The notes under the pieces: generated by a model | The model's database searches: none | What the model saw: the letters and a program-made list of their open reading frames with translations, nothing else | Told to the model about the DNA's origin: nothing | Assembly (NCBI GenBank): GCA_902777275.1 | Contig: CACYTI010000009.1 | Coordinates: forward strand, 1-64,000 | DNA: 64,000 bases | Origin: an uncultured Ruminococcus sp. | Lineage (GTDB): Bacteria; Bacillota; Clostridia; Oscillospirales; Acutalibacteraceae | Direction: 5' to 3' | Position numbers and translations under genes: made by a program | Shown here: positions 40,397 through 49,345 of the stretch, one piece after another | Position numbering within the stretch: the stretch's first letter is position 1 | Layout: each line of letters starts with the position of its first letter

Positions 40397-40471
40397 TGGA
40401 GGCGACAGGCGGATTTGAACCGCCGCATCAGAGTTTTGCAGACTCGTGCCTTACCACTTGGCTATGTCGCC
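40397..40471 (-). tRNA. tRNA-Cys (GCA)
   Basis: Minus strand: acceptor stem GGCGACA/TGTCGCC, D-loop AGTGGTAAGGC, anticodon loop CTGCAAA with anticodon GCA, T-loop GGTTCAAATCC. U at position 73 is the identity base of tRNA-Cys, and CCA is encoded. Confidence 0.97.
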
Positions 40472-40488
40472 GTTTCACAACAGTAGTT

Positions 40489-40517
40489 ATTATAACATCT
40501 AAACGCCGATATGTCAA
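40489..40517 (-). promoter_or_regulatory. Promoter of tRNA-Cys
   Basis: Minus-strand TTGACA (40517-40512) and TATAAT (40494-40489), 17-bp spacer, about 18 bp before the tRNA 5' end. Confidence 0.9.
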
Positions 40518-40582
40518 GAGAAAAATACAGATTTTTCACGGTAACATTTTTAAGTTTTAACCCTTTGGGAAAGGAAGAAAAA

Positions 40583-41083
40583 ATGAGAGATTTATTCTTG
40601 TACGCCGAAAAATGCAAAAAAGAGCTTGACCGACTCAAAATACGTTACGCTCAAAATATTGTTTTTGCGGTCAACACACGCGCTAAAACCCGTTTGGGCG
40701 TTTGCAAAAAATCGGGAGATAAATATAAAATTGAAATAGCCTATGCCCTGCTTGATGAAAAAACAGACGAACAGCTTCTTTACGATACTCTCTTTCACGA
40801 GATACTCCACACCTGCCGGGGCTGCATGAAACACACCGGGCGCTGGAAGGAGCTTGCCGAAAAGGTGAACACCGCCTGCGGCTGCAATATCACGCGCACA
40901 ACCGAGGGCGATATCCTGCCCGATTCCCTTGTGCAAAAGCCGAAATACCGCGTAGTCTGCCCCACCTGCGGAGAGGTTTTCGAGCGTTACAAGCGATCCC
41001 CACTCATTGATGATCCCGGGCGTTACCGCTGCGGAAAGTGCAAAGGCTCTCTAAAAAGCGCGCGGATATTCAAAGCAGTTTGA
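40583..41083 (+). CDS. SprT-like zinc metallopeptidase-like protein
   Basis: A 166-residue protein with the HExxH zinc motif FHEILHTC, and a C-terminal zinc ribbon YRVVCPTCGEVFERY...YRCGKCKG, the layout of SprT/Spartan-like proteins. The ribbon resembles that of SprT family members that act on DNA-protein crosslinks; bacterial function is poorly known. The ATG at 40583 follows AAAGGAAG; an extension to 40511 has no such site. Confidence 0.9.
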   Translation: MRDLFLYAEKCKKELDRLKIRYAQNIVFAVNTRAKTRLGVCKKSGDKYKIEIAYALLDEKTDEQLLYDTLFHEILHTCRGCMKHTGRWKELAEKVNTACGCNITRTTEGDILPDSLVQKPKYRVVCPTCGEVFERYKRSPLIDDPGRYRCGKCKGSLKSARIFKAV

Positions 41084-41092
41084 CAGAGCATA

Positions 41093-41521
41093 TTACTCCA
41101 AAAGCTCAAGCCCGTAATCCTCAAGCTTTATATTTGTTTTAATAACGGATATGCCGTTATTCACCGAAAAAATAATGATCGAATCGCGTGTGTCGCGGGC
41201 GTAAAGCGGGGCGTAACCGCTTTTTTTAAGCACCTGCTGGCACTCGTCAACATTCAGACAAAGCCCGAAGCAGAGCATTATCACCTTGTCGCGCGAGGGC
41301 TTTTTCGTGTTCACCCCGCGTAGCAGCTCATAGCAGTATTCGCGCCTTATGCCGGAACGCTTTACGACCTCGGCTTTGCTAAGACCCTTTCTTCTGCGGT
41401 AAAACTCAAGCAGCTCGGTGAGCGTTCCGAAAAAAATCTCGCTGTCGTTCTCCTCAAGGTACTCGTCAACGCTGCGCTTGCTTTTTAAAATGTTCATAAG
41501 CTCGTCGGTGGATTCTTTCAT
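41093..41521 (-). CDS. HTH-containing protein, kinase-linked
   Basis: A 142-residue protein. Its central part reads GTLTELLEFYRRRKGLSKAEVVKRSGIRREYCYELLRGVNTKKPSRDKVIMLCFGLC, an XRE-like helix-turn-helix (~35-95), then a C-terminal region ending YGLELLE that resembles short regulatory partners of Ser/Thr kinases. It is divergent from a Ser/Thr kinase gene with 76 bp between starts. I start at 41521 where the Shine-Dalgarno spacing is best; 41527 is possible. Exact function unknown. Confidence 0.8.
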   Translation of the reverse strand: MKESTDELMNILKSKRSVDEYLEENDSEIFFGTLTELLEFYRRRKGLSKAEVVKRSGIRREYCYELLRGVNTKKPSRDKVIMLCFGLCLNVDECQQVLKKSGYAPLYARDTRDSIIIFSVNNGISVIKTNIKLEDYGLELLE

Positions 41522-41597
41522 TTTCATCTTTCCTTTTACAAAAAGTATGGTACAATAAAATCATATAATGATTCTATTAAAAACGCAAGAGGTACAT

Positions 41598-42656
41598 ATG
41601 CAAAATTCCGATTTATGGAACATTTCGTTTCTGACCTCCGTCAACGAAGCATCCGAAATAGTGCGCAACAATGTTACGGGCGTGCTTATGCTCAGGCGCG
41701 AATGCGCTCCGGAATGTTTTCCCGTAATGCAAAGGCTGACTACGATACGCAATCAAAACTTGATGACAGTGTTCGACGCAAGGATCATCAACGGAAAATG
41801 CGTTACGCTGAATGAATTCATCAACGGGACAACGCTTGAAAACCGTGTTGAACACATGGGTATTTTTCAGCCCGACGAGGCAAAAAATATTCTCGCACAA
41901 ATTTGCGACGGGCTATCCGCGCTTCACATCAACGGCATAGTCCACCGCGACATCAAGCCGTCGAACATAATGATCGATTCAAACGGCAATGTCAAAATAA
42001 TCGACTATGACATTTCGCGAACCGAAAAGCCGGAAAGACTGCGCGATACGACGATCATGGGAACCGAGGGCTACGCGCCTCCCGAGCAATTCGGGTTCGC
42101 TCAAACGGGAGCGCGCGCAGACATTTACTCCTGCGGAGTGCTGCTCAATTACCTTCTGACAGGCAAGCTGCCTCAGGAAGAAAGGTGCACCGGCGCTCTC
42201 GGAGCGGTCGTTGAACGGTGCATTGAAATTGACGAGAACAAACGCTTTAACAGTGCAGAGGAGCTAAAGCAGGCTCTGCTCGGCAAAAAATTCAAGCGCA
42301 AGCGCGAATTCCGTCCGCTCCCGGGATTCAGAAGCAAGCGTATTCTTCCGAAAATCATCACGGTTATACTCATAGCCGCGTGGTTCAACATATTATATAT
42401 TTTTATTATAGGCGGTACCGGTCGGAATTTTTACAAATACGGCGCCAGAGTAACCTGGGATTACCTGCTGCAGGCGGCTATGATCCTTATTTTTTGGTCG
42501 GCTCTCCCCTACTTTCTGTTCGGTGATATTTTCAGGCTTTCCGAAAAAATCAGCCCGAACAATCCGCAAAACGGAATATATATTTTGCGTGTTTTAGGCG
42601 TGATAAGCTTTATCATAGGCATTGGTATTTTTTATTTCGTGAGCTTTGTGATTTAG
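41598..42656 (+). CDS. Membrane-anchored Ser/Thr protein kinase, atypical N-lobe
   Basis: A 352-residue protein with a kinase domain at ~10-230 and three hydrophobic helices in the C-terminal part (~250-275, 295-315, 330-350). The C-lobe has HRDIKPSN with catalytic Asp118, a metal-binding Asp136 in IIDYDIS (DYD in place of DFG), the activation-loop TEGYAPPEQ, and DIYSCGVLL. The N-lobe has no glycine-rich loop and where the beta-3 Lys is expected reads GVLMLRRE, so nucleotide binding could be unusual. It lies opposite an HTH protein. Substrates unknown. Confidence 0.85.
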   Translation: MQNSDLWNISFLTSVNEASEIVRNNVTGVLMLRRECAPECFPVMQRLTTIRNQNLMTVFDARIINGKCVTLNEFINGTTLENRVEHMGIFQPDEAKNILAQICDGLSALHINGIVHRDIKPSNIMIDSNGNVKIIDYDISRTEKPERLRDTTIMGTEGYAPPEQFGFAQTGARADIYSCGVLLNYLLTGKLPQEERCTGALGAVVERCIEIDENKRFNSAEELKQALLGKKFKRKREFRPLPGFRSKRILPKIITVILIAAWFNILYIFIIGGTGRNFYKYGARVTWDYLLQAAMILIFWSALPYFLFGDIFRLSEKISPNNPQNGIYILRVLGVISFIIGIGIFYFVSFVI

Positions 42657-42721
42657 TGACCGTGTTGATACCAGTATATCACAACAATCGAATATTTTGT
42701 ATGCTGACGGCATACCAAAAC

Positions 42722-42767
42722 AAACGAGTAACTCTGTATGATTAATACATAACGGAGTTACTCGTTT
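42722..42767. terminator. Bidirectional long inverted repeat after HTH gene
   Basis: AAACGAGTAACTC (42722-42734) pairs with GAGTTACTCGTTT (42755-42767). It serves both the kinase and the HTH gene, which converge. Confidence 0.8.
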
Positions 42768-42771
42768 TGGT

Positions 42772-43014
42772 TCAGCGTATTTCCTGCTCCAAGCTGTCAA
42801 AAACGGGAGCGGAGAAAAACTCGCCCAGAGTTATTTCCAGACCGTCGCAAAACTTTTTGACCGTGATAACGGAAATATCCCTGCGGCTCTGATCCATCAT
42901 GCTGTAGGCGGTAGAGGGCGTTACACCTGAAAGCGTCGCAAGCTCATTAACGGTAATGCCCCTCTCCGCGCAAAGCTCCTTGAAGCGCGCGGCAACCGCG
43001 TCTTTAACGCCCAT
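42772..43014 (-). CDS. XRE-family HTH regulator
   Basis: An 80-residue protein: VAARFKELCAERGITVNELATLSGVTPSTAYSMM then DISVITVKKFCDGLEITLGEFFSAPVF, a complete Cro/CI-like HTH of a small regulator. It is divergent from the zinc-ribbon gene at 43159, and the shared promoter carries two palindromes of ACGC/GCGT type, suggesting it is the regulator. Confidence 0.9.
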   Translation of the reverse strand: MGVKDAVAARFKELCAERGITVNELATLSGVTPSTAYSMMDQSRRDISVITVKKFCDGLEITLGEFFSAPVFDSLEQEIR

Positions 43015-43044
43015 AGCATCACCTCAGTCACATTGTACAAAAAA

Positions 43045-43119
43045 TTACGCTATTGCGTGTACGCACTTGCGTAATTAAAGCGAATGTGATATAATGTTAG
43101 TGATATACGCGTATGCGTA
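43045..43119. promoter_or_regulatory. Operators and promoter upstream of zinc-ribbon/PASTA-like gene
   Basis: Palindrome 1 has outer arms TTACGC (43045-43050) and GCGTAA (43069-43074) with an inner GCGT-GT-ACGC. Palindrome 2 is TACGC-GTAT-GCGTA (43106-43119). A plus-strand promoter TTGCGT (43067-43072) and TATAAT (43090-43095), spacer 17, lies between and overlaps the first, so a repressor could block it. Confidence 0.65.
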
Positions 43120-43158
43120 CAAAAGATATTTTTGACAATTTATAAGGAGGTTAAATTC

Positions 43159-44649
43159 ATGTCAAAATGTAAAAAATGCGGTGCGGAAATTCCCGACAAC
43201 GTAAAGTTCTGCCCCGAATGCGGAGCTGAGTCGTCAGGCACATCAGTGAACGGAAGAATCGTTATGAAGTGCCAACAGTGCAGCGGTACGCTGACAATGG
43301 ACAAGGAGGGTGATATCCTCGTCTGTCCGTACTGCGGTTCAAAGGAACTGCTGCTCGACAGCGAAAATGTTGCTGTTGAAAAAATCAAGCAGCAAACCGA
43401 GTTCAAAAAATGGGAGCGAGAGGATCAAAAGGAACAGCAAAAGAAAAAAGATGAACAGGAAAACAAATATAAGTTCGGAGCGTTCGGTGTTATTTCCATT
43501 ATATGCGCGGTGTTTTTCGGTTTAATGGCACTCCTTCGCTTTACAAGCATTGTTGACGCATGGGGAGTTATTGCAGGAATCACAGCATTAATCGGCTTTT
43601 TAGCTTTTGTCGCTTCGATAATGTTCAGGCGCGGAATAATCAAAACGGACAAAAGCTATTTGGCTACGGTAATTATGATTGGCGGATTCTTGCTTTTTAT
43701 TCCGTTCTTTATTTTCAACGCGCAAATCGGGAAAACTCGTTCGTCAAATGATTCGTCCACAGCTCTTTCATCAAAAGTTGAAGAAACAACCGAAGCACCA
43801 AAAGAACTCTCACTTCCGATTTCAAGTGATGAAGCACTGAAAATGGATTATGAAAAATTGTTCGAACAATTAGTATATGAAGCAGGTTTTACGAATGTGG
43901 ATTATGCCGGTTTAGAAGATTTAACAAGCAGCAACGACAAGCTGAACGGAACAATTTCAAGCGTAACTGTTGACGGCGAAGAAACCTTTAAAAAAGGCGA
44001 CAAATGTATGTCAAACGCCAAAATAATGATAAACTATCATTCCGTAAAAACAGCCAATTTGCCTATTTACAGATTTGATTTAGAAGATGAAGACAAAGAA
44101 CTAAATTATGAGGATTTGATTACTCAATTAAAAAAAGAAGGCTTTACAGATATAAGCACCCGAACGGTTGAGGACACTTCTAAAACCGAAGGTACGGTAA
44201 AAGACGTTTCGGTTGACGGCAAAAGTTTGTTATCAGACTTTCCCGATTCTTACCCTCCCATAGACGCTAAAATTGTAATCACCTACTATACAAAAGCTCA
44301 GGCTGAAACGCAGGCTCAGACAAAAGCTGCGAGCAAAACAGAAAGCAAGACCGAAAGCAAAGCGGAATCCAAATTAATTGCCGATACGGGTATAGTTACA
44401 CCCTCATTCAAGGAAACTATGGACAGCTATGAGGCGTTTATAGATGAGTACGTAGCCTTTATGAAAAAATATAAGGAAAACCCGACCGACATGGAATTAT
44501 TAACCGAATACACTAACTACTTAACCAAATACAGCGAATACGTAAATAAAATCAATGAAATTGATAAAGATGACCTTTCCGATGCGGATTTAGCATACTA
44601 CACGGAGGTTAACATGAGGGTATTGAATAAGCTGGCGGAAGTTGAATAA
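43159..44649 (+). CDS. Zinc-ribbon membrane protein with PASTA-like repeats and DUF6591-like tail
   Basis: A 496-residue protein. Two zinc ribbons lie at the N-terminus (CKKCGAEIPDNVKFCPECG; later CQQCSGTL...CPYCGS), then three membrane helices between ~115 and ~200. Two repeats of ~75 residues follow (YEKLFEQLVYEAGFTNVDYA and YEDLITQLKKEGFTDISTRT), which resemble PASTA-like modules. A Gln/Ala/Ser-Lys-rich linker precedes an end domain (FKETMDSYEAFIDEYVAFM) resembling DUF6591. The whole looks like a membrane-bound sensor or envelope protein. It is divergent from an HTH regulator with operators between. Confidence 0.82.
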   Translation: MSKCKKCGAEIPDNVKFCPECGAESSGTSVNGRIVMKCQQCSGTLTMDKEGDILVCPYCGSKELLLDSENVAVEKIKQQTEFKKWEREDQKEQQKKKDEQENKYKFGAFGVISIICAVFFGLMALLRFTSIVDAWGVIAGITALIGFLAFVASIMFRRGIIKTDKSYLATVIMIGGFLLFIPFFIFNAQIGKTRSSNDSSTALSSKVEETTEAPKELSLPISSDEALKMDYEKLFEQLVYEAGFTNVDYAGLEDLTSSNDKLNGTISSVTVDGEETFKKGDKCMSNAKIMINYHSVKTANLPIYRFDLEDEDKELNYEDLITQLKKEGFTDISTRTVEDTSKTEGTVKDVSVDGKSLLSDFPDSYPPIDAKIVITYYTKAQAETQAQTKAASKTESKTESKAESKLIADTGIVTPSFKETMDSYEAFIDEYVAFMKKYKENPTDMELLTEYTNYLTKYSEYVNKINEIDKDDLSDADLAYYTEVNMRVLNKLAEVE

Positions 44650-44666
44650 AAACCCAATAAGACCTA

Positions 44667-44702
44667 AAAACAGGAACGTGCACCAACACACGTTCCTGTT
44701 TT
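44667..44702 (+). terminator. Terminator after the zinc-ribbon/PASTA-like gene
   Basis: AACAGGAACGTG (44669-44680) pairs with CACGTTCCTGTT (44689-44700), followed by TTATG. Confidence 0.85.
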
Positions 44703-44721
44703 ATGTATGAAATTATCTGTA

Positions 44722-46080
44722 TCAATAAGAAACCATATCCCAATACGCGCTAAGCTCGTCCATTGGGTTGTATTTTTCGCCGTTATAGCGGCACTCGAAG
44801 TGGAGGTGCGGTCCGGTTGAATGACCTGTTGTTCCGACATAGCCTATTACCTGTCCCTTGGTAACGGTCTGTCCGGGGCTTACAACGACGGTCGTAAGGT
44901 GGGCGTAGATCGTTTCCTTGCCGTTGCCGTGCTCAAGCCAAACGTAGTTGCCGTAGCCGCCGCCGCAGCCGCAGCTTTCGCTCATGTCCTTGCCCCAGTT
45001 GTGGGTGCAATAGGTGCAGGTATCGGCGACCGTACCGCTTTCTGCTGCCACTACGACAGCTCCCAAAATGTCGCCGCCCGCTATATCAATGGCACCGTGG
45101 TTATAGGTGGTTCTGTCCTCGTTCCAAAGAGAACTGAGGAAGTAGTAACCGGGGCACGGCCACGTGTATCCGCTTCCCGAGGGAGTTACCGTTCCGCCCG
45201 ATGAGTCCGAACCGCCCGATGAGCCCGAACCGCTTCCGCCGCTCTGCTGAGCCTGCTGAGCCTGCTGCTTCTGCTGCTCTGCCGCTTTCTGCTTAGCTAT
45301 CTGAGCCTGAACAGCCGCCTGAGCCTGCGCAGCCTCCTCCTGCTGAGCAAAATCCTTTGCCGCCTGAGCCTCAAGCTCAGCGGTCTTGGAGTTGGCGTTT
45401 TTTAGCGCCGCCTTTGCGTTCTCATTCTTCTTTGTCAGCTCGGCAAGCACCGCCTTGTTTTCCTCACTCAGCTTGTTGAGTTCGGCAAGGTCGGTTTTGA
45501 GCTTTTCCTGCTCCTTTTCAAGCTTGGTCTTCTCGGCTTCAAGATCCTTTTTCTGACCCTGTACCACATCAAGCTTGCCGTTGATTTTTTCGATCATTTC
45601 CTTGTCGTAGTCAGACAATGTCTTTACCAGAGCGATTTTGTCGATGAAGTCGCCGAAGTCCTTTGCTCCGAGAAGGATCTCAAGATTGCTCGCGCTGCCC
45701 GCCATATAGATTATGCTCAGACGCTCGCAAAGCGCGTTGACCTGTTCGTCGATGTCGGTGTTGCCCTTTTCGATTTCAGCCTGCTTTGATCCTATGCTTT
45801 TGTTGATTTCCTCGATAGATTCCTTTGTGAGGATGACCTTTTCGTTCAGCACGGAAATTTTGTTGGTCAAAGCCGTGCTGTAAGCCTCCTTCTCACTGAT
45901 GTCCGACTCGGTTTGGTCGAGAACCGCCTGATACTCGGCGCTCTTGGCTTCAAGCTCTTCAAGGCGCTCCTGAACGGTTTTTTCTTCCGCTTTAACGCTG
46001 AAGGACACGGAGGGAACCAACGGCGCAGCTAAAACGCATAAGCTGAGCACTGCGCAAATAATTATTTTAATTCTTTTCAT
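44722..46080 (-). CDS. Coiled-coil M23 peptidase (FtsEX-linked murein hydrolase)
   Basis: A 452-residue exported protein: signal peptide at 1-31 (IKIIICAVLSLCVLAAPLVP), long coiled coil (~33-255), Gln/Ala and Ser/Gly-rich linker, and an M23/LytM domain at ~330-445 with YNHGAIDIAGG (zinc His/Asp), GKETIYAHLTTVVV and GHSTGPHLHFE (catalytic His). Its operon with ftsE and ftsX matches PcsB/EnvC-type septal hydrolases that need FtsEX activation. The ATG at 46080 is chosen because the signal peptide starts there; an upstream frame within the ftsX gene is spurious. Confidence 0.94.
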   Translation of the reverse strand: MKRIKIIICAVLSLCVLAAPLVPSVSFSVKAEEKTVQERLEELEAKSAEYQAVLDQTESDISEKEAYSTALTNKISVLNEKVILTKESIEEINKSIGSKQAEIEKGNTDIDEQVNALCERLSIIYMAGSASNLEILLGAKDFGDFIDKIALVKTLSDYDKEMIEKINGKLDVVQGQKKDLEAEKTKLEKEQEKLKTDLAELNKLSEENKAVLAELTKKNENAKAALKNANSKTAELEAQAAKDFAQQEEAAQAQAAVQAQIAKQKAAEQQKQQAQQAQQSGGSGSGSSGGSDSSGGTVTPSGSGYTWPCPGYYFLSSLWNEDRTTYNHGAIDIAGGDILGAVVVAAESGTVADTCTYCTHNWGKDMSESCGCGGGYGNYVWLEHGNGKETIYAHLTTVVVSPGQTVTKGQVIGYVGTTGHSTGPHLHFECRYNGEKYNPMDELSAYWDMVSY

Positions 46081-46099
46081 AAGCCTCTCTCCTTCCGGA

Positions 46100-46999
46100 T
46101 CACCATCCGAGAATTTCGTTTCCTTCTTTTTTGAGGTATTTGCGTATGGAAATGAATCCGCCAAAGAATCCTACGAGCAATCCCGCCGCCACGAAAGCCA
46201 GCGCAAGCGGAACGACTGCCTGCGAGAACGGGATAACGTCTATGCCCAGGCTGGTTCTCTCTATAACGCCTATTCCCGCGCGGTAGAGCAAAGCGAGCAC
46301 GCCCATTGAGAGCGTGGCGGATATCAGTCCGATTATCATACCCTCTACCAAAAACGGCATTCGCACAAACATATTTGTAGCGCCGACGGATTTCATTATA
46401 CTGATTTCAAAGCGTCTGGAGTACATGGTTGTTCTGATAGTATTCGCTATTATAAACAGCGAAACAATGACCAACGCGCTTACAACGCAAACTGAAACAA
46501 TGCTGATAAGATTGCTGAGCTTTGACAGCTTACGCGCGAATTCGCGGCGGTCGGTCACGGACTGCACGCCGTTTATCGCTTTGATCTGCTTTACGGTGTC
46601 GTCATATTTACTCAGATCCTTGAACGAAACGCGGAACGCGTCGTTAAGCGGTTTTTTGTCCTTGATAAGATTAAAGAGCTGATCTCCAAGGGTGCTGCGG
46701 TACTGCTCCACCGCGACCTGACTCGAAACAAATGTAACTTTATCTACATTATTGATTTTTTCTATTTGTTTTCCGATTTGATTGACCTCAAGCTCGCTGC
46801 GATCCTTTTCGATGTACACAGTGGTTTCGTTTGTCTTTTCAACCTCGTCAACGATTTTCTGCACATTGATCGAAAACAACGCCGCCGCTCCCGTCATCAC
46901 CAAACAGCTCACAAGCACGCAAATCGACGCAATACTCATTATTCTGTTGGCGTAAACATTCCTGAGGCCCTCTTTTACAAGATAGCCAAATCCTTTCAT
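46100..46999 (-). CDS. ftsX: Cell division permease FtsX
   Basis: A 299-residue protein: N-terminal cytosolic start and first helix (~20-45), large extracytoplasmic domain (~46-170), then three more helices. The FtsX pattern includes EGLRNVYANRIMSIASICVL, ISIMKSVGATNMFVRMPFLVEG and the final helix with GGFISIRKYLKK. With FtsE it forms the ABC complex that activates the peptidoglycan hydrolase encoded next. Confidence 0.95.
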   Translation of the reverse strand: MKGFGYLVKEGLRNVYANRIMSIASICVLVSCLVMTGAAALFSINVQKIVDEVEKTNETTVYIEKDRSELEVNQIGKQIEKINNVDKVTFVSSQVAVEQYRSTLGDQLFNLIKDKKPLNDAFRVSFKDLSKYDDTVKQIKAINGVQSVTDRREFARKLSKLSNLISIVSVCVVSALVIVSLFIIANTIRTTMYSRRFEISIMKSVGATNMFVRMPFLVEGMIIGLISATLSMGVLALLYRAGIGVIERTSLGIDVIPFSQAVVPLALAFVAAGLLVGFFGGFISIRKYLKKEGNEILGW

Positions 47000-47029
47000 A
47001 TCATCTTCCTTTCGGCTTGCTTTGGATTA

Positions 47030-48040
47030 TTACTTGGCGTTGTCAGAGGCAAAATGGGCGCCCTTGTAGCGGCGCGAACCTGTGCTTTTTTCCTTCTCGC
47101 CGTCATCGGGAGCCTTTTCGACCTCCGGATCTACGTAATACAGCGCTTCGTCCTCCCCCGCTTCGGCGTAAATATCCGCGTAAGGGGACTCCTCCTCCTC
47201 TTCGTAAATATCTTCATAGGCTGCCGCCCGCTCATAAATATCTTCATAGTCTTCTTCCGTCTGACCGTTGATATCTTCGTAGGTTTCAGCACGTCCGTCA
47301 TAACCGTCGGTGTAGCTGTCGCGGAAATCCTCGGCGTAGTCGTCAAAGCTTTCGTCGATGCTGCGCTTCTGTGCTCCCGAAAGCGAGTCGCTGATTATCT
47401 CTCCCCTGTCAATGGTGATGACCCTCTGGTTAAACTCACGGACAAGCTCGTGCTCATGGGTAACGACAAGCACGGTGGTTCCCATTGCATTTATCTGAGT
47501 GAGCAGGTCGATTATCTCATAGGACAACTCGGGGTCGATGTTGCCCGTAGGCTCGTCCGCAACAATAATGGCAGGGTTGTTTACAAGAGCACGCGCAAGA
47601 CTGACGCGCTGCTGCTCACCGCCCGAAAGCTCGGATGGCTTGTCGTGCATTTTGTCCTTCAACCCGACCAAATCGAGAACATACGGCACGCGCTTATTGA
47701 CGGTCGCATTGTTCTCTCCAACCGCGCGCATCGCGAACGCCACGTTGTCAAAGACGTTCATTTTGTCGATGAGGCGGAAGTCCTGAAAAACTATCCCCAT
47801 ATGGCGGCGGAGATACGGCACGTTGCGTTTTTTAAGCTTTGACAGCTTGTTGCCGTTGATTGTTATTTCTCCCGTCGTGGCAGCCTCTTCTTTCATAATC
47901 AGCTTAAGAAAGGTGCTTTTGCCCGCGCCGGAAGCGCCCACGATAAACACAAACTCGCCCTTGTCGATGTGAAGGGTGACGTTGCGCAGCGCGTGATTGC
48001 CGTTGGGATAGGTTTTTGATACGTTTTCAAAATCAATCAT
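47030..48040 (-). CDS. ftsE: Cell division ATPase FtsE with long acidic C-terminal extension
   Basis: A 336-residue protein; FtsE is normally ~225 residues. The ATPase core has Walker [26 protein letters not shown], Walker [15 protein letters not shown] and [12 protein letters not shown]. From about residue 220 a tail of ~115 residues rich in Asp, Glu and Tyr follows ([37 protein letters not shown]), predicted disordered, ending in a basic stretch. Such a tail is not part of the family. Its frame has no break, so it is a genuine part of this gene. Upstream spacing to ftsX is 30 bp. Confidence 0.93.
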   Translation of the reverse strand: MIDFENVSKTYPNGNHALRNVTLHIDKGEFVFIVGASGAGKSTFLKLIMKEEAATTGEITINGNKLSKLKKRNVPYLRRHMGIVFQDFRLIDKMNVFDNVAFAMRAVGENNATVNKRVPYVLDLVGLKDKMHDKPSELSGGEQQRVSLARALVNNPAIIVADEPTGNIDPELSYEIIDLLTQINAMGTTVLVVTHEHELVREFNQRVITIDRGEIISDSLSGAQKRSIDESFDDYAEDFRDSYTDGYDGRAETYEDINGQTEEDYEDIYERAAAYEDIYEEEEESPYADIYAEAGEDEALYYVDPEVEKAPDDGEKEKSTGSRRYKGAHFASDNAK

Positions 48041-48144
48041 AATTAATTATCACCTTATTATTCCGTTGTACGCGTTTTTAAAGCTTTTTTCATTCATTCT
48101 GCCGTGATCAACTGCGGAGCTGTCACAAAATTATCCCTTAAAAA

Positions 48145-48227
48145 ACGCCAACGCCCCGAACGCGTAAAAACGCGTTCAGGAACGTATAAAACACGGCTAT
48201 AAATCAGTACTTTGTGGGGCTGGCGTT
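48145..48227 (-). terminator. Terminator of the PucR/CdaR-type regulator gene
   Basis: Inner hairpin GAACGCG/CGCGTTC (48158-48177) within an outer pairing of AACGCCA-GCCCC (48227-48215) with GGGGCG-TGGCGTT (48156-48144), followed on the minus strand by T6. Confidence 0.7.
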
Positions 48228-49289
48228 AAGGTATTTTTTAACCATAAGAGCCACTTTAAATACTATCGCGTCCTCAAACTCGCGAAGGTCAAGACCTGTG
48301 AGCTTTTTGATTTTCTCAAGTCTGTAAACCAGCGTGTTGCGGTGAACGAAAAGCTTTCGGGAGGTCTCCGAAACGTTGAGGTTGTTTTCAAAAAATCTCT
48401 GGATCGTGAACAGCGTTTCCTGGTCAAGACTCTCAATCGAGCCGCGCTTAAACACTTCCTTAAGGAACATTTTGCAAAGCGTAGTGGGGAGCTGATAAAT
48501 AAGGCGGGCAATACCGAGATTGTCATAGCTTACGATAGTGCGCTCGGTGTCGAACACCTTGGCAACCTCAAGGGCAGACTGAGCTTCCTTGAACGAACGC
48601 GCCAAATCCTTTATGCCGGTCACGGTTGTGCCTATGCCGACAACGCAATGGGTGTAAAACTCGCTTGAAAGGGTGTCGGAGATTGAGCTTGCAAGCTTTT
48701 CAAGGTCGCGGCCGTCGGTGTCGGGCTTGACCTCCTTGACAAGGGCGATCTCCTCCTCGTTGATGTTGATGACAAAGTCCTTCGACTTATCCGGAAACAG
48801 GTTTTGAACAATATCATAAGCGGAAATATCGGTGCGGGAAACGATCCTGATAAGCAGGCAAACGCGCGCCACCTCGCTGTTGAAGTGAAGCTCCCTCGCC
48901 TTTAGATAAATATCTCCGGGCAGAATGTTGTCCATGATAACATTCTTGATGAAATTGGACCGGTCGTATTTTTCGTCGTAATACTGCTTGATGCTTGCAA
49001 AGCTGACCGCAAGAAGATATGCATACTTCTGTGCATACTCGTCAGTGCCCTGAACAAAAACCGCATAGTCGTATTTTGCGCTGCTTCCAAATGACTTGTA
49101 TGTGTAACCGTTAATGACAAAGGGCGCGGTAGAGCTGAGGGTCTCGGAGTTAACGCTTTCGTTAACCTCGCCGATTTTTCCAAGCTCCGAGCAAGCGATA
49201 ACAACGGAGGTTTCATCAATTACGCCGATGGTTCTGTCAACTGCATCCTTCATTTGATGCACGATACCCTGAAATAATCTGTTTGACAT
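48204..49289 (-). CDS. PucR/CdaR-type transcriptional regulator
   Basis: A 361-residue protein. The N-terminal ~115 residues form an input domain (VIDETSVVIACSELGKIG; later YDYAVFVQGTDEYAQKYAYL); ~120-270 contain a GGDEF-like/CdaR core; the C-terminal ~65 residues carry the PucR HTH (IQRFFENNLNVSETSRKLFVHRNTLVYRLEKIKKLTG). Members sense sugar acids, purine degradation products or other metabolites, but no effector can be assigned. The ATG at 49289 is supported by AAGAGG; an upstream frame is not. A palindrome lies 38 bp upstream. Confidence 0.87.
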   Translation of the reverse strand: MSNRLFQGIVHQMKDAVDRTIGVIDETSVVIACSELGKIGEVNESVNSETLSSTAPFVINGYTYKSFGSSAKYDYAVFVQGTDEYAQKYAYLLAVSFASIKQYYDEKYDRSNFIKNVIMDNILPGDIYLKARELHFNSEVARVCLLIRIVSRTDISAYDIVQNLFPDKSKDFVININEEEIALVKEVKPDTDGRDLEKLASSISDTLSSEFYTHCVVGIGTTVTGIKDLARSFKEAQSALEVAKVFDTERTIVSYDNLGIARLIYQLPTTLCKMFLKEVFKRGSIESLDQETLFTIQRFFENNLNVSETSRKLFVHRNTLVYRLEKIKKLTGLDLREFEDAIVFKVALMVKKYLNASPTKY

Positions 49290-49326
49290 GGTTCTTACCT
49301 CTTTTTCCTGCATATTTTGTAATAAT

Positions 49327-49345
49327 AATTGTAAGGGATACAATT
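49327..49345. promoter_or_regulatory. Palindrome upstream of PucR/CdaR-type gene
   Basis: AATTGTA-AGGGA-TACAATT is a perfect inverted repeat between promoter region and start codon; candidate auto-operator. Confidence 0.5.

Noticed and set aside
46766..47842. A 358-codon plus-strand frame opposite ftsX/ftsE
   Set aside because: Antisense to clear ftsE and ftsX genes; the length results from codon bias in the real genes.
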